IMG/VR virus record: IMGVR_UViG_3300038463_000128
Location: 1 to 35,696 of that record
DNA length: 35,696 nt
Reading direction: 5' to 3' (one strand)
From: a virus
Shown: positions 23,536-31,525 of the stretch, one piece after another
Position numbering within the stretch: position 1 is the stretch's first letter
Layout of the letters: each line of letters begins with the position of its first letter
The notes under the pieces: generated by a model
Told to the model about the DNA's origin: nothing
What the model saw: the letters and a program-made list of their open reading frames with translations, nothing else
Database searches by the model: none
Made by a program: the position numbers and the translations under genes

Positions 23536-23795
23536 TTACTCAACCTATGCCAATAGCTCCAAACCAAATTGCAAAGCCTGCTATGGGCGAAGAAAAGTGG
23601 ATGAATGATGGCCTCCAAAAGCTAAAGGGCCATGTTGGTGACGAAGATCGTGCTTTATTAGAAGAACATGGCGGAAAGCTAATGCTCGATCCAAAGATGA
23701 AGCAACTTCTAATAACCGCTTCAAACTATGAACCTGGATCAAAACCACTAGATGATATCATTGGACATATCAAGAAAAGTTTGGCAGCGAAATGA
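23532..23795 (+). CDS. Small protein between ejection and fibre genes
   Basis: 87 residues, coupled on both sides by ATGA overlaps. Mostly helical: EEKWMNDGLQKLKGHVGDED then EEHGGKLMLDPKMKQLLITA, and DDIIGHIKKSLAAK. No family recognised. Its place between the ejection proteins and tail fibres suggests a tail-assembly helper or minor virion protein. Confidence 0.6.
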   Translation: MITQPMPIAPNQIAKPAMGEEKWMNDGLQKLKGHVGDEDRALLEEHGGKLMLDPKMKQLLITASNYEPGSKPLDDIIGHIKKSLAAK

Positions 23796-25582
23796 CGGCT
23801 CAATTACTTCCAAACGTATATCAGCAATTCTTTGGAATAACTGGAACGTTTACAGGCCTTCCTTTAGTAGGGGGCCTTCTTTATTCTTATCAAGCGGGAA
23901 CTTCGACGCCACAAGCGACGTATACTGATGAGACTGCTCTAACAGCAAACACAAATCCCATAGTTTTAAATTCTGTAGGTGCCGCGAATATTTGGATGAG
24001 TGAGAATTCCTATAAGTTCGTGCTCACAGATTCTCTAGGTGTGGTTCAATGGACCGTCGATAATGTTAAATATATCAATCTAGGCACAATTGATAAAACC
24101 ATGCTCGCAGATGATATAGCTGGACTTGGGCTATATCAAGACGGGACGGGGGCTTTGAATGCCGATGTCGATAACGTCACAATTGGAATAAATGGAAGTA
24201 ATGAGCTAGCTATTGTCGCACAATCATTAACTCCAAATAATTTCAATCCCAATAATGTAATGGAAGTTCTTTACAAATATGTGAGGGATTTTTCGGATCC
24301 TGGATCTATAAGACAAATTCCTCAATATGAATGGACGACGCCTACGCTTTTTGGCGGCTTCGGTAATGCTCCAACAAGTGCTGGAATTGCGAAATGGTGT
24401 CCAAGCGGAGAATTTTTAGCCGTTGGAAATGGAAGTTCCGCTTATTTAAACATTTATCAATTAGATGAAACTCAAGGAACATTAATAAATATTGGTCAAC
24501 CGGTATCACTTCCAACAAGCGGAGTTGTTAGCATTACCTGGTCGCCGTGTGGAGACTTCTTAGCTGTTGCAACAGTTAGCACTCCTTGGATTTATATTTA
24601 TCAAAAAGTTGGAGGAACTTTTAATCTGCTTCCAACTCCTTCATCTCTGCCAACTGGAGTTTCAAACATATTTGGAACATTTGTTGAGTTTTCTCCTAAC
24701 AGCGATTATTTGGGTCTTTCTTGGCAATACAAAAATATTGCTGGACAGACTGAGTTTGGATTTATTCTCTATAAGAGAGGGGGGTTTTTATCTGTAACCA
24801 ATACGGTTCCGGTCTCAACTCCAGTAGGCGTTGATTTTTCTGGAACTGGAACTGATTATTATGTAACAGGGGCAGCTAGCGGAGGATCTGATCCTACAAT
24901 AACCTACGCTGGCACTATTACTCCAAGTAATATTGATATACAAAATAACGGTGTTTTATTCACAGATATAACAAGTGCTGCCGGTTTGAGTGGTTTAACC
25001 GGTAACAGTGCTGGATTTCAATTCAAATGGTCTCATGATTCATCTTATTTGGCGATGTATGACCACAGTTCTCAAGTTATTGACATGTATTTCAGATCCG
25101 GAGATCAATTTACTGGTTTCACAGCTCCAGTTCTTAGCTCATATGTAGGAGATATATTTGATTTCGCATGGTCACCTGATGGGAATTTCTTTTCAGTTTT
25201 ATTAGCAGTCACTCCCTTTATATTGAATTTTCAAGTTGTAGAAGGAACGTTTACTCAACTATCAAATCCTCCAGTGTTAACGGCAGATTCAGGATCAGGA
25301 CTTTCTTGGTCACCTAATAGCGAATATTTAGCCTATGGGACAGGAAGCTCACCATATCTAGCAGTTTATAAAGTAACAAATCCAACGAGTACACCGGTTT
25401 TCACAATACAAGCCAATTTGAATACTCTTCCAGTGGGTTTACTTACAAATATTAGCTGGCATCCTACCAAGAAATACATAGCCCTTGGAAATACCGTAAC
25501 TCCATATGTTCAGGTCTATCAGACAGCTTCGGTCCTTCCTTCAAATGCATTTATATGGACGAGAGGAGTTCCAAATGTCTGA
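23792..25582 (+). CDS. Tail fibre with N-terminal anchor and seven-repeat beta-propeller
   Basis: 596 residues. Residues 4-92 (LLPNVYQQFFG ... YKFVLTDSLGVVQWTVDNV) are a virion-anchor domain shared with the next gene. From 198 to 577 a motif recurs seven times, each with a strand ending W/F-S-P-x-G/S-x-(Y/F)-L/I, then A-V, then a strand ending IYQ/VYK: 198-223, 246-270, 296-327, 409-434, 456-481, 503-527 and 552-577. This spacing is that of WD40/YVTN-type propeller blades, so a seven-bladed propeller is predicted. Blade 3-4 has a large insertion (about 330-405). The propeller probably binds the receptor. It replaces the usual P22 tailspike. Confidence 0.82.
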   Translation: MTAQLLPNVYQQFFGITGTFTGLPLVGGLLYSYQAGTSTPQATYTDETALTANTNPIVLNSVGAANIWMSENSYKFVLTDSLGVVQWTVDNVKYINLGTIDKTMLADDIAGLGLYQDGTGALNADVDNVTIGINGSNELAIVAQSLTPNNFNPNNVMEVLYKYVRDFSDPGSIRQIPQYEWTTPTLFGGFGNAPTSAGIAKWCPSGEFLAVGNGSSAYLNIYQLDETQGTLINIGQPVSLPTSGVVSITWSPCGDFLAVATVSTPWIYIYQKVGGTFNLLPTPSSLPTGVSNIFGTFVEFSPNSDYLGLSWQYKNIAGQTEFGFILYKRGGFLSVTNTVPVSTPVGVDFSGTGTDYYVTGAASGGSDPTITYAGTITPSNIDIQNNGVLFTDITSAAGLSGLTGNSAGFQFKWSHDSSYLAMYDHSSQVIDMYFRSGDQFTGFTAPVLSSYVGDIFDFAWSPDGNFFSVLLAVTPFILNFQVVEGTFTQLSNPPVLTADSGSGLSWSPNSEYLAYGTGSSPYLAVYKVTNPTSTPVFTIQANLNTLPVGLLTNISWHPTKKYIALGNTVTPYVQVYQTASVLPSNAFIWTRGVPNV

Positions 25583-26252
25583 GTTAGCTCCGGCATTTAG
25601 ACAGCAGTATTTTGATGCGAATGGATTGCCTTTAGCTGGAGGTTTTTTATATACTTATGCTGCAGGTACATCGACGCCGCTTGCGACCTATACCGATGAG
25701 ACTGGGCTTACTCCAAATACAAATCCAGTTGTTTTAGATTCTTCTGGACAGGCTTCAATATGGATTGGTCCAAGTTCATATAAATTTGTCCTAGAGGATT
25801 CTCTAAATAATGTTATTGAAACTGTAGATAACATTCAAAGTATTGCATCTCAAATTTTAGCATTATCATCAAGCTTTGATAGTGTGTCTGTTGCTTACAC
25901 TCAACTTCAAACTTCTGGAACTTCAAAAAACGTAGCCCTATTCACATTGCCAGCAGGATATATCTTAAAGAATATCGTCATAAAACACTCAACTAATTTC
26001 ATTGGAACTAGCATAACTGATGTTTATGCTCAAGTAGGGCCTACTGGTAATTTTACAGAGTTTATTAATCAATTTGATCTTTATCAATCAGTAGCGGATC
26101 AGTCATTTGATAACTCGACAACTGACTATATTGGATCGTGGGCAAACCCAACGATTATTTATTTGAATGCTGTGTCAACTGGAGCAAATCTTAGCGCTCT
26201 ATCTCAAGGATCAGTAACTGTTTATTATGAAATTGAAAACATGGTAGGGTAA
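25575..26252 (+). CDS. Second tail fibre/adaptor protein with the same anchor domain
   Basis: 225 residues from ATG 25575 (GAGGAG at 25562-25567), overlapping the propeller gene by 8 bp. Residues 4-88 repeat the anchor of the previous protein (AGTSTPLATYTDETGLTPNT, SYKFVLEDSLNNVIETVDN), and the DNA is similar as well, so a duplication. The remaining 135 residues are beta-rich (NVALFTLPAGYILKNIVIKH, ITDVYAQVGPTGNFTEF) and look like a jelly-roll. It could compete with or sit beside the propeller fibre on the same tail site. Confidence 0.78.
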   Translation: MSELAPAFRQQYFDANGLPLAGGFLYTYAAGTSTPLATYTDETGLTPNTNPVVLDSSGQASIWIGPSSYKFVLEDSLNNVIETVDNIQSIASQILALSSSFDSVSVAYTQLQTSGTSKNVALFTLPAGYILKNIVIKHSTNFIGTSITDVYAQVGPTGNFTEFINQFDLYQSVADQSFDNSTTDYIGSWANPTIIYLNAVSTGANLSALSQGSVTVYYEIENMVG

Positions 26253-28463
26253 ATGAAATATCTATTATTTATAGTATGTAATCTAGTATGGACTATAGCT
26301 CTGGCCCAACAAGGTGGAGTTTTCAATTACCTAACCCTAAATCCAAATTCACTACCCTCGAAATGTGGAAGTGGAACGCTTAGATTCTCATCTGGAAGCT
26401 CAACACTTAATCTTTGTTATCCTGCAAATACATGGACGGCAGTTGGGTCTGGCGGAGGTGGAGGAGTGAGTTCTGTGGCTCTTGCCGATGGCTCATCTAC
26501 TGCTATTTACTCAATTACTGGAAGTCCGGTTACTGGAAGCGGAACTTTAACTTTCAGTGCAAAAAATCAATCTGCTAATACTGTTTTTGCAGGTCCCAGT
26601 TCTGGCGGAGCTACTGACCCTACATTTAGATCACTTGTAGCCGCTGATATACCAACAACACTTAACACAACAACCGAATCTTCGCTCACAACAGTCGGAA
26701 CAATTGGAACTGGCATTTGGCAAGGAACCAAGATTTCTTCAACTTATGGTGGAACTGGGATAAATTCAGGATCATCAACTGGAGTTCCTTTTATTTCTTC
26801 TGGAGCTTGGGGTGTTGATACAACTTTACCGAACACTCTTGGTGGAACTGGGCAAGGATCAAACTTTAATCAATACGGGGCTTGTTATGCTCCAACCACG
26901 ACAACCTTAGGAACAACATCGGCTGGAACAGCAAATTACCCTTTAGTGGCTAACTCTTCGGCTGCACCTACATTCCAACTTTTACCAATAGCTGGAGGTG
27001 GAACTGGAGCTGCAATATCTGCTACTCAATGGGGTGTTCCATACTTCTCTGCTACGACAACTATGGCTTCTACTGCTGCGGGGACTCTTGGAAATCCATT
27101 AATAAGTGGAGCAACAGGGGCGCCTTCGTTTAGCGCAACGCCTACAATTGCCAATATCATCGATACCTCAAACGTTTTAAATATCGAAGACAGTACAACA
27201 AATAGTAAGGTCTTGGCGTTCAATGCTAGCAATAACTCTGCATCTACAACGCTTACTCTAGAGCCAACTCAAACAACTTCTCAGATTTTGAAATTCCCAA
27301 ATATAACAGCAGGTGATTCGGTTGCAACACTTGGACTTGCTCAAACATTTGCAAATGCTCAGACATTTACAAGCGCTCCTGTCTTCTCATCAGTCACGGC
27401 GAGTCAGGCTCTAACAGTAAATGGAAGTAAGGCACTCACATCAAACGCTTTTAGCTCTTCCCCAGCAGCATCTACTATTGCCGAATGGGATGCTAATAAA
27501 AATATGTCTTTTGACTCTTATATCCCTGCAGGCACTTCAACTGCTACCGCTGCCGGGACTACAGCCTTATTGGTTGGGAGTAACTATTATCAATTTTTCA
27601 CTGGGTCAACAACTCAGACAGTAACATTGCCAGTTGTAACAGGACTTGCTCAAGGGCAAGGGTTTGAAATATTCAATCTTTCAACTGGCGTTGTAACTGT
27701 AGAAAGCTCTGGAGCAAACGTAATACAGGCGATGGCGGCGAATACTGTTCTTAAACTTGTATGTATAAATACGAGCGGCGGCACAGGGACAGCATCATGG
27801 TCTTGGATGTATGAATCAGCTCAAGGATCATTGCCAGCAGGGTTTTCTGGACTTAATACAAACGGAATTATTTACGCAACAAGTGGAACGGCGGTTAGTT
27901 CTACGGCGGTAGGGTCAAGTGGAAGTGTTTTAACTTCTAATGGTGCCGGAGTTGCTCCTACATTTCAAGCTGCAGCAACATCAGTAACTGGGTCTTATTT
28001 TTCTGGCAGTACTGTGAATAGTCCTACAGTTGGCTGGGTATATTCTACAACGGCACTAGCTGACCCATCAACTACCTCGACAAACACCTTAACGACTAGA
28101 AAATCATCTGGTATTACGGTAACAGCTGCGGCTGGTAGTTTACCTGGGATTGTTTTTACTCCAGGCAGTAGCTCACAAGTTTTTCAAATAACCGCTAGTT
28201 TCACTTACGGTGGCGTGGCGAGTTCGGGAGACGATCCCTCATTTAGCCTCACAGACGGCACAACAATAATAAGCACGAGAGATTCACAGCCGGGGGCAGT
28301 TTCAAGCTTCCCGTCAATGACCCTAACTGGGATATATGCGCCTGCAAATACTTCGGCAAATACAATTAAAATTCAAGGCGCTGTTAATGCCGGAACTATA
28401 GCGATTATAAGCGCAGGGTCTATTGTTCCCTCTATTGAATGGACAGTTATAAGAATTTTCTAA
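26253..28463 (+). CDS. Large fibre-like protein with an N-terminal signal peptide
   Basis: 736 residues. MKYLLFIVCNLVWTIALA followed by QQGG is a standard secretion signal, unusual for a virion fibre, which assembles in the cytoplasm. The body is rich in T, S, G and A with repeated fibre motifs (GGTG at several places, GTLGNPLISGATGAPSFS, VLTSNGAGVAPTFQA) and a two-cysteine module near the start (SKCGSGTLRF ... NLCYPANTW). The C-terminal 120 residues are a beta-rich globular part. Either it is a fibre whose hydrophobic N-terminus is used for virion attachment, or a secreted surface protein of the infected cell. Its last 141 bp overlap the convergent O-antigen gene. Confidence 0.7.
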   Translation: MKYLLFIVCNLVWTIALAQQGGVFNYLTLNPNSLPSKCGSGTLRFSSGSSTLNLCYPANTWTAVGSGGGGGVSSVALADGSSTAIYSITGSPVTGSGTLTFSAKNQSANTVFAGPSSGGATDPTFRSLVAADIPTTLNTTTESSLTTVGTIGTGIWQGTKISSTYGGTGINSGSSTGVPFISSGAWGVDTTLPNTLGGTGQGSNFNQYGACYAPTTTTLGTTSAGTANYPLVANSSAAPTFQLLPIAGGGTGAAISATQWGVPYFSATTTMASTAAGTLGNPLISGATGAPSFSATPTIANIIDTSNVLNIEDSTTNSKVLAFNASNNSASTTLTLEPTQTTSQILKFPNITAGDSVATLGLAQTFANAQTFTSAPVFSSVTASQALTVNGSKALTSNAFSSSPAASTIAEWDANKNMSFDSYIPAGTSTATAAGTTALLVGSNYYQFFTGSTTQTVTLPVVTGLAQGQGFEIFNLSTGVVTVESSGANVIQAMAANTVLKLVCINTSGGTGTASWSWMYESAQGSLPAGFSGLNTNGIIYATSGTAVSSTAVGSSGSVLTSNGAGVAPTFQAAATSVTGSYFSGSTVNSPTVGWVYSTTALADPSTTSTNTLTTRKSSGITVTAAAGSLPGIVFTPGSSSQVFQITASFTYGGVASSGDDPSFSLTDGTTIISTRDSQPGAVSSFPSMTLTGIYAPANTSANTIKIQGAVNAGTIAIISAGSIVPSIEWTVIRIF

Positions 28464-29564
28464 TTTAAAACTAATAATTATCAAACAAGCTCCCAAAACT
28501 TGAAACGGAAAAGCTCTTAGTGGCATTTGTGTAAGCCCTATAAATCCGTAAGTACATAGCATCGGAAATAGAGCATTTTTCTTCTTCCATGAACTCAGAA
28601 GTAAACATGAATATAGAATTATAAGGCCAGCTAATCCAATAATTCCCATTTCAAAAAGAACTTGAAGCCAATCGTTATGCATCCAAATAAATAAAGCCTG
28701 CTGACCATTACTCCCCAGAGAATTGTTATTATGCATCTGAATCTCTGGTCCCCACATAAAAAATGTTCCAATTCCAGATCCAATTAATATGTGTGTTTCT
28801 TTTAAGAAGAAATCAAGTGAGCCTTTCCATATTCCATAACGACCATTAGGATTTAGTAACTCATCTTTGAGGTAAATGTAAGCTCCTCCACATATTGCCA
28901 AAGCCAACGGAGCTATTATTTTAAGTGATTTAAGCCCGTATTCCATAAATAAATAAGAGGCGATGGCGATTCCAATCCCTGCAATACCAGTCGAACTCTT
29001 TGAAACTATAATTGCCAAAACCATAGGGATTAGTAAAAATATCCCTTCTAACCACATTATTTCTCTTTTTTTAAAAAACGACAATGCTATAGGAATAAAA
29101 CACGCAATAAAAGACGCATCAATTGCAGAGTTTGACATCATTGCGTAGCACTGATCTGGGCCATAAATTACAGATCTAACTAACATCCAAATTGAGTCAA
29201 TTACAGCTATAGCAAAAAGGATGGTGAATATATTTTTAAACGCATCTTTGTTCAGCAACAAAGGTAACATTCCAAATAGCAATAATGTGATGTACGTGGA
29301 AACAGTTATTGCAGCGATTTTAAGGTGATAGCCTTCTGGAAGAGTATGTTGGTAAATGTCTTGATTGTTCATGAGTAGTAAAACGGAACTCGCCGAGATT
29401 AAGAACATGAGGCCCACTGACCAATGGATCTTTTTTAATCTCCAGGCTAGCAATAACGTTATAAGTCCTAGGCCAATGTCAGATTCGTAGAAAACTCGGT
29501 TTGTACAATTCGGAAATAAAATGAAGGTCAAAAACATTAAACTCGTTATGATCAATATAGGCAT
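28323..29564 (-). CDS. O-antigen polymerase/ligase-like membrane protein (Wzy/WaaL type)
   Basis: 413 residues with about ten hydrophobic helices. The large periplasmic loop has the Wzy_C pattern: NGRYGIWKGSLDFFL, then ILIGSGIGTFFMWG, a histidine-bearing HNNNS segment and WMHNDWLQVLFEMGIIGLAG. Enzymes of this type join O-antigen units or ligate them to lipid A core. In a temperate phage it would change the host's O-antigen and so block superinfection, as known for D3 and P22-type conversion. The last 47 residues, downstream of the final helix, are read antisense to the fibre gene and may be non-functional. GGGG at 29570-29573 is the ribosome site. Confidence 0.85.
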   Translation of the reverse strand: MPILIITSLMFLTFILFPNCTNRVFYESDIGLGLITLLLAWRLKKIHWSVGLMFLISASSVLLLMNNQDIYQHTLPEGYHLKIAAITVSTYITLLLFGMLPLLLNKDAFKNIFTILFAIAVIDSIWMLVRSVIYGPDQCYAMMSNSAIDASFIACFIPIALSFFKKREIMWLEGIFLLIPMVLAIIVSKSSTGIAGIGIAIASYLFMEYGLKSLKIIAPLALAICGGAYIYLKDELLNPNGRYGIWKGSLDFFLKETHILIGSGIGTFFMWGPEIQMHNNNSLGSNGQQALFIWMHNDWLQVLFEMGIIGLAGLIILYSCLLLSSWKKKNALFPMLCTYGFIGLTQMPLRAFPFQVLGACLIIISFKLENSYNCPFNRGNNRPCAYNRYSSGINSALNFNCICRSICRRIYPS

Positions 29565-29622
29565 GGATTCCCCTCATATTTAGTTAGCTTTTTGCTCTTA
29601 ATTTGGCAATGCTTAAAAGCAT

Positions 29623-30054
29623 ATGGATTTCTTAAGCCTACCTTCTTTTTGGACTGCTATGGCATCTGTTATGGCCTTTATCTTCTGGATGATTAAGATC
29701 ATATTTCTTAAAATCGAACGGTCAAATAATCAAAGAGCCGAACTTCAACTTTCAGTTGAGAATCTAAAAAATGACAATATTATGAAATCCATTAATTATC
29801 TAAACGAGGTTATGGACACAATAAAACCAATGGTCTTGCAGCACGAAGTTCTTATGAAACAGGTAATGGAATCTGTAAAAATGGTTGGAACCATTGAAAA
29901 GGGCTTAAATGCCATGTCTTTAGACCTGGTTAAAAAATATGATGAATTCCAACAAAAGTTGGTTAACATCACGGTAAGTTTTCAGAAAACAATGGATCGA
30001 GTTGATAATATGGACAAAAAAATGGCCAATCTTGGCCGTGTAATTAAACTATAA
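29623..30054 (+). CDS. Membrane-anchored coiled-coil protein of the lysis region
   Basis: 143 residues: one transmembrane helix at about 11-31 (TAMASVMAFIFWMIKIIFL) and a long periplasmic or cytoplasmic helical part (AELQLSVENLKNDNIMKSIN to the end). The layout resembles i-spanins or holin accessory proteins. Just before the ATG lies a perfect inverted repeat ATGCTTAAAAGCAT (29609-29622). Start lacks a clear ribosome site, which is odd. It is the first rightward gene after the divergent O-antigen gene. Confidence 0.65.
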   Translation: MDFLSLPSFWTAMASVMAFIFWMIKIIFLKIERSNNQRAELQLSVENLKNDNIMKSINYLNEVMDTIKPMVLQHEVLMKQVMESVKMVGTIEKGLNAMSLDLVKKYDEFQQKLVNITVSFQKTMDRVDNMDKKMANLGRVIKL

Positions 30055-30063
30055 GGGGAAAAT

Positions 30064-30336
30064 ATGAAATTAGTAATTGGTTTGGTTCTTTTGTTTCCGA
30101 TAGCTATTTTAGCTCAAACAGTTGCTCCGGCCGCTGGCACAACAGTCAATGCATCGGCATTAGGATCTGTATTCGGATGGTTTGAAACCAATTGGGGCCT
30201 CGTTGCGACAATACTCCTAGGAGTTTCAGAGTCCTTATCTCTTCTTTTCCCATCAACAACGGGTTTCGGCGGGATTTTGGCATCTCTTATCGGATTCTTG
30301 AAAACAATAGGCACGAAACCTCCAGCGGTATCATGA
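30064..30336 (+). CDS. Holin-like small membrane protein
   Basis: 90 residues: a signal-like first segment (MKLVIGLVLLFPIAILAQ), then FETNWGLVATILLGVSESLSLLFP and a shorter GFGGILASLIGFLKTIG, giving two or three membrane segments. NWGLVATILLGVSE is a pattern I associate with short phage holins. Holins form the membrane lesion that times lysis. AGGGG at 30053-30057 precedes the ATG. Its TGA overlaps the next ATG. Confidence 0.65.
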   Translation: MKLVIGLVLLFPIAILAQTVAPAAGTTVNASALGSVFGWFETNWGLVATILLGVSESLSLLFPSTTGFGGILASLIGFLKTIGTKPPAVS

Positions 30337-30542
30337 CCAGTTGGCAGGACATAACAATGGCAGTCGGAGGGGCCCTAGCACTCGGTTGGGGATGTTATGT
30401 TGAGTGGAGGCTACGAATGGCCCAAGATGCAACAACTCAACTAAGAAGGGCTTTTAACGATGCTAAAATCGCTGATGCTGTTAAGTCTGAGCCTGATTCT
30501 GATCTCAAGTCGGAGTTACTCGCAGACATTAAATCAAAATGA
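30333..30542 (+). CDS. Small single-pass membrane protein, i-spanin-like
   Basis: 69 residues from ATG 30333 (ATGA overlap with the holin-like gene); longer upstream frames are out of register with that gene. One membrane helix (ITMAVGGALALGWGCYVEW) is followed by a charged helix (RLRMAQDATTQLRRAFNDAK) of about 45 residues. Shape and place suit a short inner-membrane spanin (Rz-like). The next gene begins inside it in another frame, as Rz1 does in Rz. Confidence 0.65.
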   Translation: MTSWQDITMAVGGALALGWGCYVEWRLRMAQDATTQLRRAFNDAKIADAVKSEPDSDLKSELLADIKSK

Positions 30543-30807
30543 AACCGTCCCAGTAGCAATACCGGATAACCTTAAGCCTGTTCCAGAGGTTGTTAAGGAC
30601 GTTCCTGTTGCTTCAGTAGGATCGACAGACAATTTCTTCTGTACCGATAGAAAAGGAGCAGAATCTATTGCCGTTTCATTTCGTGAAAATGTAGATTGTC
30701 ATCGCCAACTTAGTGCTGTGTCTTCCAATACGGATTGGTCAATGGTTGTGCTTGTGGGGGCCGTGGCATTGCTCAGCGGATTTGTTATTGGAGAGGCTTC
30801 CCATTAG
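30460..30807 (+). CDS. Signal-peptide protein with C-terminal membrane helix, spanin-like, embedded start
   Basis: 115 residues starting in the +1 frame inside the previous gene (83-bp overlap). MLKSLMLLSLSLILISSRSY is a signal peptide, followed by a proline-rich segment (PVAIPDNLKPVPEVVKDVPV), three cysteine-bearing segments and a C-terminal membrane helix (WSMVVLVGAVALLSGFVIG). The overlap is like Rz/Rz1, and the N-signal plus C-helix is like unimolecular spanins, but there is no lipobox cysteine. It may span the periplasm between both membranes; unproven. Confidence 0.68.
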   Translation: MLKSLMLLSLSLILISSRSYSQTLNQNETVPVAIPDNLKPVPEVVKDVPVASVGSTDNFFCTDRKGAESIAVSFRENVDCHRQLSAVSSNTDWSMVVLVGAVALLSGFVIGEASH

Positions 30808-30845
30808 GCTTAGCGCCACCTTTGCGAAGTATCGTCTTTGGCTTA

Positions 30846-31103
30846 TCAGTTGATTGATTCGAGTCTGTATTTGTCTTCAAAGTGATTCCTAACACCATTC
30901 ATAAATACCCTATCAAAATCACTTGAGTCAACCTCTCCTGTTTGAACCGATAGTGATTTAATCCTAGCAACTTCCACGTAAAGTGCTATCACCACGGAGG
31001 CTATCATTTCCTTATACTGGTATGCGTCAAAATTCTCCATATGACGGCCAATGCATTCTCTGATATTACCCGCTAAAATATCAGCGGATTGTTCTGTGCT
31101 CAT
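30846..31103 (-). CDS. Early protein at the end of the leftward unit, unknown
   Basis: 85 residues from ATG 31103 (ATGA overlap with the membrane peptide upstream); a GTG at 31172 would run through that peptide. Helical and acidic: MSTEQSADILAGNIRECIGR then ASVVIALYVEVARIKSL and DFDRVFMNGVRNHFEDKY. No family recognised. It is the last gene of the leftward unit and ends about 40 bp from the convergent spanin-like gene. Confidence 0.6.
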   Translation of the reverse strand: MSTEQSADILAGNIRECIGRHMENFDAYQYKEMIASVVIALYVEVARIKSLSVQTGEVDSSDFDRVFMNGVRNHFEDKYRLESIN

Positions 31104-31204
31104 CTTTTTATGAGATATCGGATACCATAATAAATCCACATAAATGGTAGAAATGGGATGGCTATTAAACACGCTAATTCTGGATGCTCTTCTGGATATT
31201 CCAT
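31100..31204 (-). CDS. 34-residue membrane micropeptide
   Basis: Starts at ATG 31202-31204 after AGGTG and ends with TGA overlapping the next ATG (ATGA). MEYPEEHPELACLIAIPFLP leads into a hydrophobic helix that ends in positive residues (YGIRYLIKR), one membrane pass with the N-terminus likely outside. Coupling to the next gene is the evidence for translation. Role unknown. Confidence 0.62.
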   Translation of the reverse strand: MEYPEEHPELACLIAIPFLPFMWIYYGIRYLIKR

Positions 31205-31311
31205 TTTCACCTAAATATGATAAAATTTATTGAATCACCATGGCGGTGAATTCTCCACCCGTCTAGGAGTAGACGTTAAACTCACAAACTATTCCTAGGC
31301 GGGCCTACTCA
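31205..31311 (-). promoter_or_regulatory. Hairpin-rich leader before the last two leftward genes
   Basis: No gene fits. Three nested structures are visible: CCCGTCTAGGA (31258-31268) pairs with TCCTAGGCGGG (31293-31303) with one mismatch; GTCTA-GGAG-TAGAC (31261-31274) is a competing hairpin using part of the same arm; and TCACC-ATGGC-GGTGA (31235-31249) competes with GGTG (31245-31248)/CACC (31256-31259). Mutually exclusive stems look like a structured, possibly regulatory leader RNA or a termination region. AT-rich sequence without a clear -35 follows. Confidence 0.5.
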
Positions 31312-31335
31312 ACAGGCGCTAAGCCTGTGTTAAAA
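31312..31335. repeat. Junction inverted repeat
   Basis: ACAGGC-GCTAA-GCCTGT with GTGTTAA after it (plus strand); 6-bp perfect arms. Includes the stop codon (31330-31332) of the 59-residue leftward gene. Confidence 0.82.
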
Positions 31336-31509
31336 AACATCAGCATAAAACTGAGTTATCAGGGCTTCAAATGCATCTCTTGCGACTTGTGTTCCTTCGC
31401 CACTCTCATGCTCAATCCAATAAGAGCCATCTGATAATTCTCTGATTTCGTATTGGCCTACTGTAATTAAGTTTCCGTTGCCCTTCACAAAGTCGCTTAT
31501 TCTCTCCAC
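31330..31509 (-). CDS. 59-residue early protein
   Basis: GTG start at 31507-31509, inside a junction repeat; the frame begins MERISDFVKGNGNLITVGQY and continues EIRELSDGSYWIEHESGEGT to a helical end. 'EIRELSDGSYWIE' is the kind of two-stranded motif found in small phage proteins I have seen but cannot name. Codon use is even and the frame fills the gap between neighbours, so it is very probably real. Confidence 0.7.
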   Translation of the reverse strand: MERISDFVKGNGNLITVGQYEIRELSDGSYWIEHESGEGTQVARDAFEALITQFYADVF

Positions 31510-31525
31510 AGGCTATAAACCAGGC
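31508..31525. repeat. Junction inverted repeat, degenerate
   Basis: ACAGGCTATAAACCAGGC: GGC/ACC arms only. It supplies the stop (31513-31515) of the 61-residue gene and the GTG start of the next. Confidence 0.6.

Noticed and set aside
28323-28463. C-terminal 47 codons of the O-antigen gene as a functional domain
   Set aside because: Composition is odd and it is the antisense of the fibre gene; more likely a non-functional extension.
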